Assembly (NCBI RefSeq): GCF_008933155.1
Contig: NZ_WBVP01000012.1
Coordinates: 1 to 64,000 of the forward strand
Direction: 5' to 3'
Source of the DNA: Aliivibrio finisterrensis
GTDB lineage: Bacteria > Pseudomonadota > Gammaproteobacteria > Enterobacterales > Vibrionaceae
Length of the DNA stretch: 64,000 nucleotides
The notes under the pieces were generated by a model. That model was not told the origin of the DNA and ran no database searches. It worked only from the letters and a program-made list of their open reading frames with translations. A program made the translations under genes and the position numbers. Of the stretch, positions 19,674 to 27,992 are shown piece after piece (positions within the stretch are counted from its first letter, which is position 1; every line of letters starts with the position of its first letter).

Positions 19674-21737
19674 ATGGAACAAAAACATTTTGAACATTTA
19701 CTGCAAATAAATCAATATTGGAAAGAGATCTTTTCCAGTTTATTAATTTTGAATAAAGTTGATTCTAATAAAGCTAGTGTTGACATTGATTCATACATCG
19801 CCCAACTATCTCTATTACCTGTTTCTAAGGAGAATGTATTTCGGGATATGCAGTGGAATTATGATGCGGAAACTTCAAACCGATCAGCTTCTGTCGGTAG
19901 ATCACATGTTCGGCTTGATTTTGATACCTATACGCATATCCCGCTCGGTGTTATTACTGAGATAAAGTGCTTATTTTTAAATGTTTATGCATCACCAAAA
20001 GATTTTGGTCATCAACAAAACGATATAAAACCGAACACCTTAATTGGTGTGTTCGGAGATGGATTGAGGTTTTTGGATTTTGTCTTCAATGAAGTGGAGA
20101 AGCGGCTTGGTCAAGAATACGTGCAAGCTCAATGTAGTAAGCTTTCTGAAATCACGTTATTAGACTTTGAAGAAGCGGCAAAAAAAACTACGCTAAAAAT
20201 ATCATCTAAGAAAAAAAGATACAGTCGTTATAAATATTTTTTTGGCTATTTAAATTGTCAAAAAACGAAAGATAATCTAGGGCTTGAGTGCCAAGCTGAT
20301 TATGGTGCAATTAAAAAAGCGTATGAGGAGAATTGCAAGAAGATCTATGACACGAAAGAAGAAAAACTACCTTATCTTGAAACAAAAGTATTCGATTCGG
20401 TTCTTAAGAATGCTTCATTTAATGTTGTAAGTTTTTTGTATGCTGTTGGTGAAAAAGTAAATGACCCTGTGATGGCGAAGTATTATGAGGTCCTAGCAAC
20501 AACACATAAAGAGTTTCCATTTTCAAAACAGGAGTTTGAAGATTATGGCGCTTATCGTTTGAGTCAGAAAGGATACTCACTTGCTGATATCAACGCCGTT
20601 TTCCCTGAAAATCAAGTGGCAAAATTTGCTTCTGATGTCCAGTCTATTCATTCGATGGTAAAGACTAATTTTGGGAAAAAAATTAAATTTACCGAATCTC
20701 TTCGAGTTACCTTGAATGAAGTATTTTATTCGTCACTATGGGTTATCGGTTTATTGATGGGAGCAAGACCCAATGTGTATTCAGATTTAAAGATTCATAG
20801 TTGTCTGGATTTAAAAAATAACACCATTATCGCTGAAGAGCATAAGGGGCGAGATAATCGATGGAATTTGTTTAATGATCGTTGGGTAGCGATACCAATT
20901 ATGATTGATGCAATAAAAGTAGTCGAATTAATAGGCGGCAAGGTTTTTAAAAACACATATGTTTTTGGTAATGTTAATACATCATATCCAGATGAAATAA
21001 ATACACCTATGACAACTCTCTCTTATACGGTTAAACAGGGCTTTTGGGTATTAACTGGCATATCTCCAAAGAAGACTAAAAGTAACATTAGTGCGTATAT
21101 ATTTAGACACAGTTTAGCGCATCAAATGATCAGGGCCGATGTAGGACTGCCTGTTATTTCTTATCAACTTAAACATATAGTATCAGCAGCAGAAGCTCTT
21201 GCACGTAAAGGTAAAGTTAGCCAAACGACGTTGGGCTATGGTGGTATAGCTAATCAATTAATAAGCAAAGTTACTAATGGTAAGTTGTTCGATCTTAGAC
21301 ATTCAGCGGAGTTAGAAGGAGTTAAGGCTAACTTTAATCCGAATGGTAAATATATGGGCGGTAAAGCCGATGAACATCTTTCTAAGATCAAAAAGTTCTT
21401 CAATGGTTGCATGGAAGCTGGTTATACAGAAGAAAATATATATGAAGCGATGGTTGAGCAAGGATTAGCTATAATTAATGTAGGCAGTGGTTACTGTTTT
21501 GGTGGAGTTGAAGATTTTGATGAGACTTTGCCATGTATCGGTGGTTTAAGGTGCAATCCTGTTCGTTGTCATAATGCTATAGTAACCAAAGCTAATGCAC
21601 CAAAATGGAGAGAAATATATCTTTCTAATCTAAAATTGATCGGTGTTGAGGGATATGAAGATAGGCAAGATCAGATAGCAGAAACGATAGAAGAGTCAAA
21701 AAGGGTTCTAGAATATTTGGGTGAAGGACTGATCTGA
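19674..21737 (+). CDS. Tyrosine-recombinase-like protein 3
   Basis: A 687-residue protein with a C-terminal recombinase-type domain: Arg365 in MGARPNVYSDL, a Lys in EEHKGRDNRW, Arg478 in YIFRHS and a tyrosine at about 522 in TTLGYGG. The first histidine of HxxR is replaced by Tyr475, and LGH reads LKH. A C-terminal cysteine group (LPCIGGLRCNPVRC) echoes the one in the preceding protein. A TTG at 19665 is possible, but ATG at 19674 lies nine bases after GGAG and just past the upstream stop. It overlaps the next gene by one base. Together with its neighbours it gives the recombinase-in-tandem layout of Tn554-like or Gamma-Mobile-Trio elements. Confidence 0.8.
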   Translation: MEQKHFEHLLQINQYWKEIFSSLLILNKVDSNKASVDIDSYIAQLSLLPVSKENVFRDMQWNYDAETSNRSASVGRSHVRLDFDTYTHIPLGVITEIKCLFLNVYASPKDFGHQQNDIKPNTLIGVFGDGLRFLDFVFNEVEKRLGQEYVQAQCSKLSEITLLDFEEAAKKTTLKISSKKKRYSRYKYFFGYLNCQKTKDNLGLECQADYGAIKKAYEENCKKIYDTKEEKLPYLETKVFDSVLKNASFNVVSFLYAVGEKVNDPVMAKYYEVLATTHKEFPFSKQEFEDYGAYRLSQKGYSLADINAVFPENQVAKFASDVQSIHSMVKTNFGKKIKFTESLRVTLNEVFYSSLWVIGLLMGARPNVYSDLKIHSCLDLKNNTIIAEEHKGRDNRWNLFNDRWVAIPIMIDAIKVVELIGGKVFKNTYVFGNVNTSYPDEINTPMTTLSYTVKQGFWVLTGISPKKTKSNISAYIFRHSLAHQMIRADVGLPVISYQLKHIVSAAEALARKGKVSQTTLGYGGIANQLISKVTNGKLFDLRHSAELEGVKANFNPNGKYMGGKADEHLSKIKKFFNGCMEAGYTEENIYEAMVEQGLAIINVGSGYCFGGVEDFDETLPCIGGLRCNPVRCHNAIVTKANAPKWREIYLSNLKLIGVEGYEDRQDQIAETIEESKRVLEYLGEGLI

Positions 21738-22231
21738 TGGCTGAATATGATCAAAAGAACCAAGAGTTATATGATAAAAATACCGATAAAATACAGGTCG
21801 CATTGGATGCTATAAGGAAAGATAAGAAACTAAAAGTAACTAAATCTCAAGTAATTAGATTAACGGGGCTTCATCGTAATACTTTTGATTGTAAGGGAGC
21901 AAGGGCTTGGGTAGGTGTTGAGCTTGAGATAATAAAAAAGCAGAGGCAAGAAGAGTTAAAGCGCAGCCAACTGACTAAAAAGCAACAAGAAGGTAACTTA
22001 CAGGATTTATTAGATCAATCAAAGCTAGAGATCTTGCACTGGTTCACTAAATATTCAGAATTAGAACGAGAGTTAGGAAAACAAAGAATACGTTCTAAGC
22101 GCGATATTGACAGTCTAGAATGGCATAAGGCTGAAATTAAAAAAGAGCGGGAAGTTCACAATATGCTTGAGGAAAGAGTTGAGTTATTAGAGAGCCTATT
22201 AAATGATAAGTTAGGTAATAATGGAGCTTAA
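21737..22231 (+). CDS. Small HTH/coiled-coil accessory protein of the recombinase block
   Basis: A 164-residue basic protein. Residues 25-55 (KVTKSQVIRLTGLHRNTF) look like a helix-turn-helix; residues 60-160 are highly charged and heptad-like, predicting a long coiled coil. This is the form of the small third gene (TnpC of Tn554, and similar DUF-type partners, including the GmtX position in Gamma-Mobile-Trio) that accompanies tandem tyrosine recombinases. Its start shares a base with the previous stop. It likely organises the recombinase complex or chooses orientation, but that is inference. It converges on the island thyA with only 18 bp between stops. Confidence 0.7.
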   Translation: MAEYDQKNQELYDKNTDKIQVALDAIRKDKKLKVTKSQVIRLTGLHRNTFDCKGARAWVGVELEIIKKQRQEELKRSQLTKKQQEGNLQDLLDQSKLEILHWFTKYSELERELGKQRIRSKRDIDSLEWHKAEIKKEREVHNMLEERVELLESLLNDKLGNNGA

Positions 22232-22249
22232 CGCCCCATTGTATTGTGA

Positions 22250-23122
22250 CTAAACCGAGAATGGGTATTTGATGGGCTCGTGGTGTTGGTAATTAATCAC
22301 TTCGAAGTCATCAACGGTGACCCATGTTTCTAAGTCTTCTAGTGACTTAATGTTTGGATTAATAATGAGTTTAGGCGCAGCGTAAGGTTCTCTCTGAATT
22401 TGTTCTTTCATTAGGTCTACTTGATCTTCATAAATATGAGCATTGACGATCTTATGGAACGCTTTACCGGCTTTTAATCCAGTAATCTGAGCTGTGATCT
22501 GGAGTAGCCATGCCACTTGAATTTGATTGAATACTAAGCCGAGAGGGACGTCACAGCTACGCTGAGTACTGTTCAAATAGAGAGTATCATCGAGTAGTGA
22601 AAAATGGTGGCTATACATGCAAGGACGTAAACAACCCATGTGGAACTCTCCTGGGTTGTAAAAATTAAGGATTTCACCACGGTCATCAATGCCGTTACTT
22701 AGATCATTAATAATCTTCTTATATTGATCTACAAAACCACCGTCAGGTTTCGCCCATTTACGCCCTTGAACCCCGTATACTCGGCCCATATCATCTTCAC
22801 CTTTACGGTGTGGGTTATTAAGCCATGCTTCATTCTTATTAGCGTTGGCATCCCAAGTTTTAGTACCTAATTTTCGAAAGTCTGCCGCATTATCATAGCC
22901 ACGTAAGTAACTTAGCATTTCTGCGATAGCACTTTTCCAAAAAGTTTTGCGTGTTGTTACAAGAGGAAATTCATTAGCAGACATATCGTATTCTAAGTCC
23001 GCATTAATAACGGTTAAGCAGCGTTTACCTGTTCTCTCATTCTCAACCCAAATGCCTTTATTGATAACTCGCTTACACAAGTTCTCATACTGATTGTATT
23101 TATTCTTCATAATATTTACCAA
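22250..23122 (-). CDS. thyA: Thymidylate synthase carried by the island
   Basis: Complete 290-residue ThyA that should make dTMP in place of the broken chromosomal gene. It is the same enzyme type as the disrupted host copy and collinear with it ([37 protein letters not shown]), but clearly divergent in protein, mainly in the C-terminal third ([17 protein letters not shown] versus [17 protein letters not shown]), so it is not a recent duplication. Around the target-equivalent site the codons differ at many third positions. A shorter start, at [11 protein letters not shown] four codons in, is possible. It is the cargo gene next to the recombinase block. Confidence 0.95.
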   Translation of the reverse strand: MVNIMKNKYNQYENLCKRVINKGIWVENERTGKRCLTVINADLEYDMSANEFPLVTTRKTFWKSAIAEMLSYLRGYDNAADFRKLGTKTWDANANKNEAWLNNPHRKGEDDMGRVYGVQGRKWAKPDGGFVDQYKKIINDLSNGIDDRGEILNFYNPGEFHMGCLRPCMYSHHFSLLDDTLYLNSTQRSCDVPLGLVFNQIQVAWLLQITAQITGLKAGKAFHKIVNAHIYEDQVDLMKEQIQREPYAAPKLIINPNIKSLEDLETWVTVDDFEVINYQHHEPIKYPFSV

Positions 23123-23152
23123 GTGTCTTTTCTTTGCATGATATTATCACAT

Positions 23153-23164
23153 TCATGTACATGA
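23153..23164. promoter_or_regulatory. Perfect 12-bp palindrome upstream of the island thyA
   Basis: TCATGTACATGA, about 30 bp before the island thyA start. It may be an operator or part of the promoter region; a 12-bp palindrome can also occur by chance in AT-rich DNA, and no regulator is assigned. Confidence 0.25.
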
Positions 23165-23269
23165 CTTTACTATGTCTGAAATAATTTAAGAGCTGCGAAG
23201 CCAATACTTAACGTTTATGTATATTACTATATAAAAATATTTGTATTCAGTTATTCAGTGGGTTAGTTA

Positions 23270-24139
23270 TTATTTTTCTGAGTAATTGATAGTAAAACTG
23301 AACCCTGATATATCTGAGACATCTCTGTCTTGCGAAGAATCGCTATCTTCATTTTCTCCACTTACGTACCAAACTGATACCTCAGGGTGAGCTATAGATG
23401 ATAATAGTGATAATGCATAAAAAATCTTAGGGCCGAATGGTAGCAACACTATCTTATATTTGTTTTTGTTCGCACTGATCACCGAATCCAGAGAGTATAT
23501 CGTTTCTGTTGGTGATTCTAATTCATAGGAAAATCGATTACTTTCTGGATATGCTCCCATTAACCTACTGTTTTCTCGAATAACATCAGTATAATATTTA
23601 TCTTCCTTCGATTGAGGTATATACAAGAAAGCTTCAGAACTTTCTAGGAACTCTACAGCACCAACTGCTTTATCTCGTTCATAACCTAAGCCTACTACTG
23701 ATAAAATAGGCATTCCTGGACGATTTGACCAACCTGAAAAAAAATTGGACACAGGCTTAACGTCATTATTGGGATGAGCTTCACCGGAAGGAGGACTATA
23801 CTCAGCTAAAGTGTAAATTATTCGAATCTCGTAGCTATACACCATTGCCATTCTGGCGACTATTGAAAAAAGTTCCGCTAGTGATTTTCTATCAATTAGT
23901 GATATATCAATTGCTATCTTAGTAGAGCCATCAGATTTACTTGTTTGCCTTAATACTTCGACAATATCATCATCAAATGAAAACACTTGAATCGATTGAA
24001 ACTCCGCTTCTCCAATAAAGGAAATAGCATCCCTTTTTTGACCTCGTTTAGTAATAATTAGATCAGACGATAACATCTCATCTTTCGCGGAGTTGTTGAT
24101 TATATTTTTAAGATTTTGAATGCTGTAATTGGATTTCAT
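23270..24139 (-). CDS. Unknown protein, third gene of the phosphoesterase-ATPase operon
   Basis: A 289-residue protein with no family I can name. It looks like a soluble alternating alpha/beta fold: hydrophobic strands such as TKIAIDISL, MPILSVVGLGY and YKIVLLPFG separated by helices. The segment VVGLGYERDKAVGAVEFL, then LPFGPKIFYALSLLSS, may form a nucleotide- or ligand-binding core, but no catalytic motif is clear. Its ATG overlaps the ATPase stop as ATGA, so translation is coupled and the two proteins are likely partners. The C-terminal 30 residues are acidic and serine-rich. In a defence-type operon it could be effector or sensor; this is a guess from context. Confidence 0.65.
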   Translation of the reverse strand: MKSNYSIQNLKNIINNSAKDEMLSSDLIITKRGQKRDAISFIGEAEFQSIQVFSFDDDIVEVLRQTSKSDGSTKIAIDISLIDRKSLAELFSIVARMAMVYSYEIRIIYTLAEYSPPSGEAHPNNDVKPVSNFFSGWSNRPGMPILSVVGLGYERDKAVGAVEFLESSEAFLYIPQSKEDKYYTDVIRENSRLMGAYPESNRFSYELESPTETIYSLDSVISANKNKYKIVLLPFGPKIFYALSLLSSIAHPEVSVWYVSGENEDSDSSQDRDVSDISGFSFTINYSEK

Positions 24140-25902
24140 AAAAACATATCCTGCTGTCTATTATCTGAATCAATACTAGATGTGTGTTTTTTGCTCTTGA
24201 TATCTGTTGTTAAAATAGTACTCAAGTTAATTGTCGTACTAGTTGTCAGATTTAGCTCAAATTTAGGAGACAACAAATATGAAAGCCTGAATCGCATACC
24301 TTGTAAACTGTCATAAGAACCAAATGTATTATCAGAACTAACAGATACAATCGCACCATAGTTCCACGCAATCATTAGTGCAGCTTCGACATCTTTCGGT
24401 ACCGCGTGGTCAACAGTAAAAGTAGACTTTAGAGAAGCATTAAAAGGTTCATCAATTAGCCTATGATTGAAATATTTGCCAATTTTTTTTAATAGACCAT
24501 AAACAGGTTGTAAGGTCGAAAGCCCCATATTGTTTGATAATGGTAAGGTTTTTAACATTGCGGCATAACTACTGGTTGAGCTATCTACGTTCTCCATTTG
24601 CGCTGATTCATTAATTTTAGTTGTACCACCATTCACTAAAAGCGGACTTAGCACGGAAAGTAACCATCTAGGATTCCCTTCACTAATAGTTGATATGGCT
24701 TCCCAACCAGAATAAAACTCAGGTAACGATCGTCTGCCCTTTCTCTTTCCATTCTTGTTTAAGAAAGCGTTCCTGAATGCAACGATAGGTGAAATTTTTC
24801 TTATTAAACTAGGAGTAGCCTCTGCTGATAAGAAGTGATTCTTGTAATTTAATTTTTTCGCTCGGACAAACGTTTTAAATGTTGGGTCCTTTTGATATAG
24901 CTCATCAAAGACTTCAATCCACTGTTGAGGAGTTGAGTTAACTCTAGATCCAAATCTTGTTGAGCCTAATCTATCGACTGGATTATTGATGCCAAACTTT
25001 GATGTCACTAAGTTCATGCAAAACTCATTACTCTCGCCTTTTGTAACATACCAAAGCTCAACAATAGAGTAATCATTAATGGCACTTGTTTCTGTTTTTA
25101 CTTCTTGGTGAAAACCACAAGGAACAAGGGCAACTTTGAATATCACTTTATGTGCAGATGAACGCATACTAGATAAAACTTTATCTAGTAAATTTTTAGG
25201 TGCTATCTCAAACTCATCCAAAAGTAAGGCCCAGCGGTGTTCAGGTCGGTTTAAAGCTCTGTCTATTGATGAGAGGACGGACTCAACACTTGTTTTAAGA
25301 TCATAAAACGCATAAGGCACTTTATTCTCAAATTCGCTTTCATCAAAATTTGAATTTCCAAAAAGACTTACCTTTCTAGAGTATTCACCGAGGTCATTTA
25401 GCTTCATAACAAGCTCATGCCTAACTCTAGACAGTGATACTTTTTCTGGCTGAAGCTTCAAAATTTCACATATTTCAATTAAAGATTCATGAACACTGAC
25501 GGAATTCTTCTGTAAGACTTCACTAGAGATATTACTTAAAGAGCTTTCGATACTATCGATAGTACTTAACATGACATGAGTAAAAAAGGCGCTATATGCG
25601 AATGCCTCTGAAATCTCAGTTTTTAGACCAACATCCTCTAGCGACTTGATCATTTCTCCCCAAACAAGATCACCTGGAACATATATACCATCATATTCGA
25701 CGTTCAGACTCGTGGAACCTTTCCACTTGGGAAGAGTGTTTATACTTAACATACGAAGAAAGGTGGTTTTTCCGCTACCTCTCGGCCCAACAAGAATCGT
25801 ATGTTCATTTCTTGCGGTCTCTAAAAATAGCTTAGAGGATACAAACGACCTAGCAATATCTTCGCTTCTTAAGTGTTTTGCATTAAAGGCTTCTAGTTTC
25901 AT
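24136..25902 (-). CDS. P-loop ATPase (ORC/CDC6- or STAND-like)
   Basis: A 588-residue NTPase. Near the N-terminus it reads FNAKHLRSEDIARSFV then HTILVGPRGSGKTTFLRML (Walker A, about residues 36-54), a start typical of ORC-CDC6-like ATPases often seen in defence loci. Walker B is RWALLLDEFEIAP (about residue 242). After this lies a long helical region without recognised domains. The frame is open to an ATG at 25947 inside the phosphoesterase gene. I chose 25902 because AGAGG lies six bases before it and it starts just after the upstream stop. It overlaps the next gene by ATGA. Such ATPases usually gate a partner effector in response to a trigger. Confidence 0.8.
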   Translation of the reverse strand: MKLEAFNAKHLRSEDIARSFVSSKLFLETARNEHTILVGPRGSGKTTFLRMLSINTLPKWKGSTSLNVEYDGIYVPGDLVWGEMIKSLEDVGLKTEISEAFAYSAFFTHVMLSTIDSIESSLSNISSEVLQKNSVSVHESLIEICEILKLQPEKVSLSRVRHELVMKLNDLGEYSRKVSLFGNSNFDESEFENKVPYAFYDLKTSVESVLSSIDRALNRPEHRWALLLDEFEIAPKNLLDKVLSSMRSSAHKVIFKVALVPCGFHQEVKTETSAINDYSIVELWYVTKGESNEFCMNLVTSKFGINNPVDRLGSTRFGSRVNSTPQQWIEVFDELYQKDPTFKTFVRAKKLNYKNHFLSAEATPSLIRKISPIVAFRNAFLNKNGKRKGRRSLPEFYSGWEAISTISEGNPRWLLSVLSPLLVNGGTTKINESAQMENVDSSTSSYAAMLKTLPLSNNMGLSTLQPVYGLLKKIGKYFNHRLIDEPFNASLKSTFTVDHAVPKDVEAALMIAWNYGAIVSVSSDNTFGSYDSLQGMRFRLSYLLSPKFELNLTTSTTINLSTILTTDIKSKKHTSSIDSDNRQQDMFL

Positions 25903-25903
25903 C

Positions 25904-27151
25904 TTATGCCTCTGTTTTCTCAAGTTTTTCGATTTCACCACTGTCATTCATTATAAAATCGATGTTATATTCCAAAAGATTCTGTTCTAAATGTTTTAAG
26001 TCTTTAGGTACACAGTGTTTAATATTTGGGAATTTTTCAATGATGTCATTCCATGTAGTACCAGTTACTGGAGCTACAATGTTAGCGATATCCTCTGCTA
26101 GTTCCTCTAAACATCCAACAAACCCAAAGCCCACCCCTGTAAATACTCCATCATTTCTTCTTTTAGATAGACCCCAGTGATTCCCTTGCCAGGAGTATAC
26201 ATCAAGTACACCTTGGGGAGTCCCTCGTGTCTTTTTAGGGTCTATATCCATGACGTAGAATTGATTCGCGAAGTCATCCCCTAAACTCTCTTTGTGGCAT
26301 GAAAGGGTACCAGCAGCAAACACAACAGTTCTCTTGCTTCCATCAGAGAAGTAAGAGATTTTACCGTGATGCTTATGTCCATGAATGACTATCCAATTGC
26401 CATATCTATTAAGCATTTCAAGCAATTCAACGCCACCATTCATAAAGTCATATGAGCCTAAATTATAGTTTGGGTGCTGTATTGGATGATGGTGACAAAC
26501 GAGTAATCCTAACTTTTTGTTTTGATTGTCAAAGTGAGCTTGCAAAGTTGACTCTAACCATTGATGTGTAGATTTTGAAACAAACCCTTTTTCATATGCG
26601 ACTGGGTTATTTGTATGATTAGAGCAACTATTTAGAGTTATTAAGTTATATGATTCTGTTTGAGAAAAAAGGAAGTTTGAACCAAAGTAATGGATACGAT
26701 TTATATGATCGCTCATTGATTCATTTTTATTCAGGTGTACTAACGGGTAGATAGGTGAGAGTTGTTTTAAGTCTTCAACAAGACAATGATCTTTGTCTAA
26801 CTCTCTAATAACATTGTGAAGTTCAAAGCCTCTGCTATTAACATCATGATTACCAGTGGCAGCGACAAGAATTTCACAACCTAAAGTGTTGGCAAGTTCG
26901 TTTAATTTTTTCCAAGCGAACTGCAAAGCACTTTTTTCAGAGTGGGTGGTAATATCACCAGGACAAACAAGGATATCAGCACTAATTGAGTCACTTTTAA
27001 CCTTATCTATTAAACTTTGCCAAAAATTATTTGTTAAGCCTTTTTCGCCATTGAATGTTAACCAAGAATGTCGGCTGCCATCCTTGACTTTATCACTATT
27101 AACAAAATGTAAGTCACTTACTACCGCAACTTTCAATGATTTTGATGGCAT
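25904..27151 (-). CDS. Calcineurin-like metallophosphoesterase
   Basis: A 415-residue protein with every motif of the family: VVSDLHF (Asp13, His15), CPGDITTHS, ATGNHD, VCHHHP and IHGHKHHG, which together bind two metal ions. The fold hydrolyses phosphodiesters in nucleotides or nucleic acids, or phosphoproteins; the substrate is not evident. Residues beyond about 300 (VGFGFVGCLEELAEDIANI onward) form an extra C-terminal domain that may contact the ATPase. It is the first gene of the three-gene minus-strand operon, with 412 bp of non-coding DNA upstream. In this setting it is the likely nuclease or nucleotide-degrading component. Confidence 0.88.
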   Translation of the reverse strand: MPSKSLKVAVVSDLHFVNSDKVKDGSRHSWLTFNGEKGLTNNFWQSLIDKVKSDSISADILVCPGDITTHSEKSALQFAWKKLNELANTLGCEILVAATGNHDVNSRGFELHNVIRELDKDHCLVEDLKQLSPIYPLVHLNKNESMSDHINRIHYFGSNFLFSQTESYNLITLNSCSNHTNNPVAYEKGFVSKSTHQWLESTLQAHFDNQNKKLGLLVCHHHPIQHPNYNLGSYDFMNGGVELLEMLNRYGNWIVIHGHKHHGKISYFSDGSKRTVVFAAGTLSCHKESLGDDFANQFYVMDIDPKKTRGTPQGVLDVYSWQGNHWGLSKRRNDGVFTGVGFGFVGCLEELAEDIANIVAPVTGTTWNDIIEKFPNIKHCVPKDLKHLEQNLLEYNIDFIMNDSGEIEKLEKTEA

Positions 27152-27438
27152 TAACTTCCAAACCCCGTTGTGTAACAGTTACTAAATGCTAAATGTATCA
27201 TAGTTTTATATTAGATGGCTTCTTGAATTAGTAAGTAATATGGTTGGAAATAGTATGCATATTAAATAATCATTAATTTTAAAAGCGGTAAGTTGTTGTA
27301 CTTGTTATTATGTTTTTAGTGCGTTTTATCTGATAGATATAGTGTGATTTAACTATTTGCGTTATATCTTTATAAATCAGATTAACAAGACTTCAACTTA
27401 TTCATGGATTGTTAAGGAGTTTAATCTCCTTTTTGACT

Positions 27439-27473
27439 CATTACGCAACTTGCGTTATGCAACTTGCGTAATG
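27439..27473. promoter_or_regulatory. Tandem palindromic repeat cluster
   Basis: The 11-mer GCAACTTGCGT occurs twice at a 14-bp period (27445-27455 and 27459-27469), and the block is enclosed by the perfect inverted repeat CATTACGCAA (27439-27448) and TTGCGTAATG (27464-27473). The first repeat is itself a near-perfect palindrome, ACGCAA-C-TTGCGT. It lies in the 412-bp gap (27152-27563) upstream of the phosphoesterase operon, about 290 bp before its start, and looks like a regulator-binding site. The rest of the gap is AT-rich, with a small AAGGAG/CTCCTT hairpin at 27414-27434. Confidence 0.55.
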
Positions 27474-27563
27474 ATAAATTGCATGCAAAGCATAAGTCTT
27501 ATTTTTTGGGTGAATGCATTGAGGGTTGTTGAATAAATACTATTTAAAGCATTAAAAAACAAG

Positions 27564-27890
27564 TCACTCACTTTTTATATCTAACTTTGTTTTTGATACA
27601 TGTTCAAGAAGTACTCTTTTTTCATCCTCTGTCATTTTGTCTATGATACAAGCTAATTTTGCTGAGCTCTCACTTTCACAAAAAAAATAATTCAAAGGTA
27701 CATCAAGCTCATCTGCGATTAGCTTCAAGGTTTGAACATCTGGAGTGTGCTTTCCTTTTTCATACTGATTCATTCTTGGGCTTGCTGTACTTTCATCCAT
27801 ACCTATGCGGACTCCCAAGGATTTCTGAGATAGGTTCGCTTTTTTACGCGCCTCTTTGAGGCGCAATGGAAATGGATTATTAAATGACAT
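27564..27890 (-). CDS. XRE-family transcriptional regulator
   Basis: A 108-residue Cro/CI-type DNA-binding protein. The HTH is at about residues 10-65 (LKEARKKANLSQKSLGVRIGMDESTASPRMNQYEKGKHTPD, given by position), followed by LKLIADELDVPLNYFF, the classic end of an XRE domain. A short C-terminal helix (TEDEKRVLLEHVSK) may dimerise. It is divergent from the winged-helix/helicase operon, with 102 bp between the starts that contain two perfect dyads of the same type. It most likely represses itself and that operon. No toxin partner lies beside it, so I do not call it an antitoxin. Confidence 0.88.
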   Translation of the reverse strand: MSFNNPFPLRLKEARKKANLSQKSLGVRIGMDESTASPRMNQYEKGKHTPDVQTLKLIADELDVPLNYFFCESESSAKLACIIDKMTEDEKRVLLEHVSKTKLDIKSE

Positions 27891-27919
27891 TTATATTTCA
27901 TATCTCTAGACTCTAAGTA

Positions 27920-27936
27920 ACTAAGATTTTCTTAGT
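27920..27936. promoter_or_regulatory. Operator 1, ACTAAG-N5-CTTAGT
   Basis: Perfect dyad ACTAAG-ATTTT-CTTAGT in the divergent promoter between the XRE gene and the helicase operon. It is 30 bp from the XRE start. A further half-site, CTAAGTA, lies immediately to its left (27913-27919). Same half-sites and spacing as operator 2, 34 bp centre to centre, about three helical turns, as expected for a dimeric XRE repressor. Confidence 0.75.
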
Positions 27937-27953
27937 TTTACTGATTTATGTAT

Positions 27954-27970
27954 ACTAAGCAATCCTTAGT
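27954..27970. promoter_or_regulatory. Operator 2, ACTAAG-N5-CTTAGT, over a likely -10 box
   Basis: Perfect dyad ACTAAG-CAATC-CTTAGT, 23 bp before the start of the winged-helix gene. TATACT at 27951-27956 overlaps its left edge and would serve as a -10 element for rightward transcription. Binding here would block that promoter. The -35 region is weak. Confidence 0.75.
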
Positions 27971-27992
27971 GTCAGGTCGGTATAAGTTGTAA

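Noticed and set aside
27414-27434. AAGGAG/CTCCTT hairpin with T run as a terminator
   Set aside because: It would terminate rightward transcription, but no rightward gene precedes it; on the other strand it lacks a T run. A six-bp stem can be chance.
27439-27473. The tandem repeats as iterons of a replication origin or as a CRISPR array
   Set aside because: Only two short repeats, no Rep gene, no spacers of regular size and no cas genes anywhere in the window.
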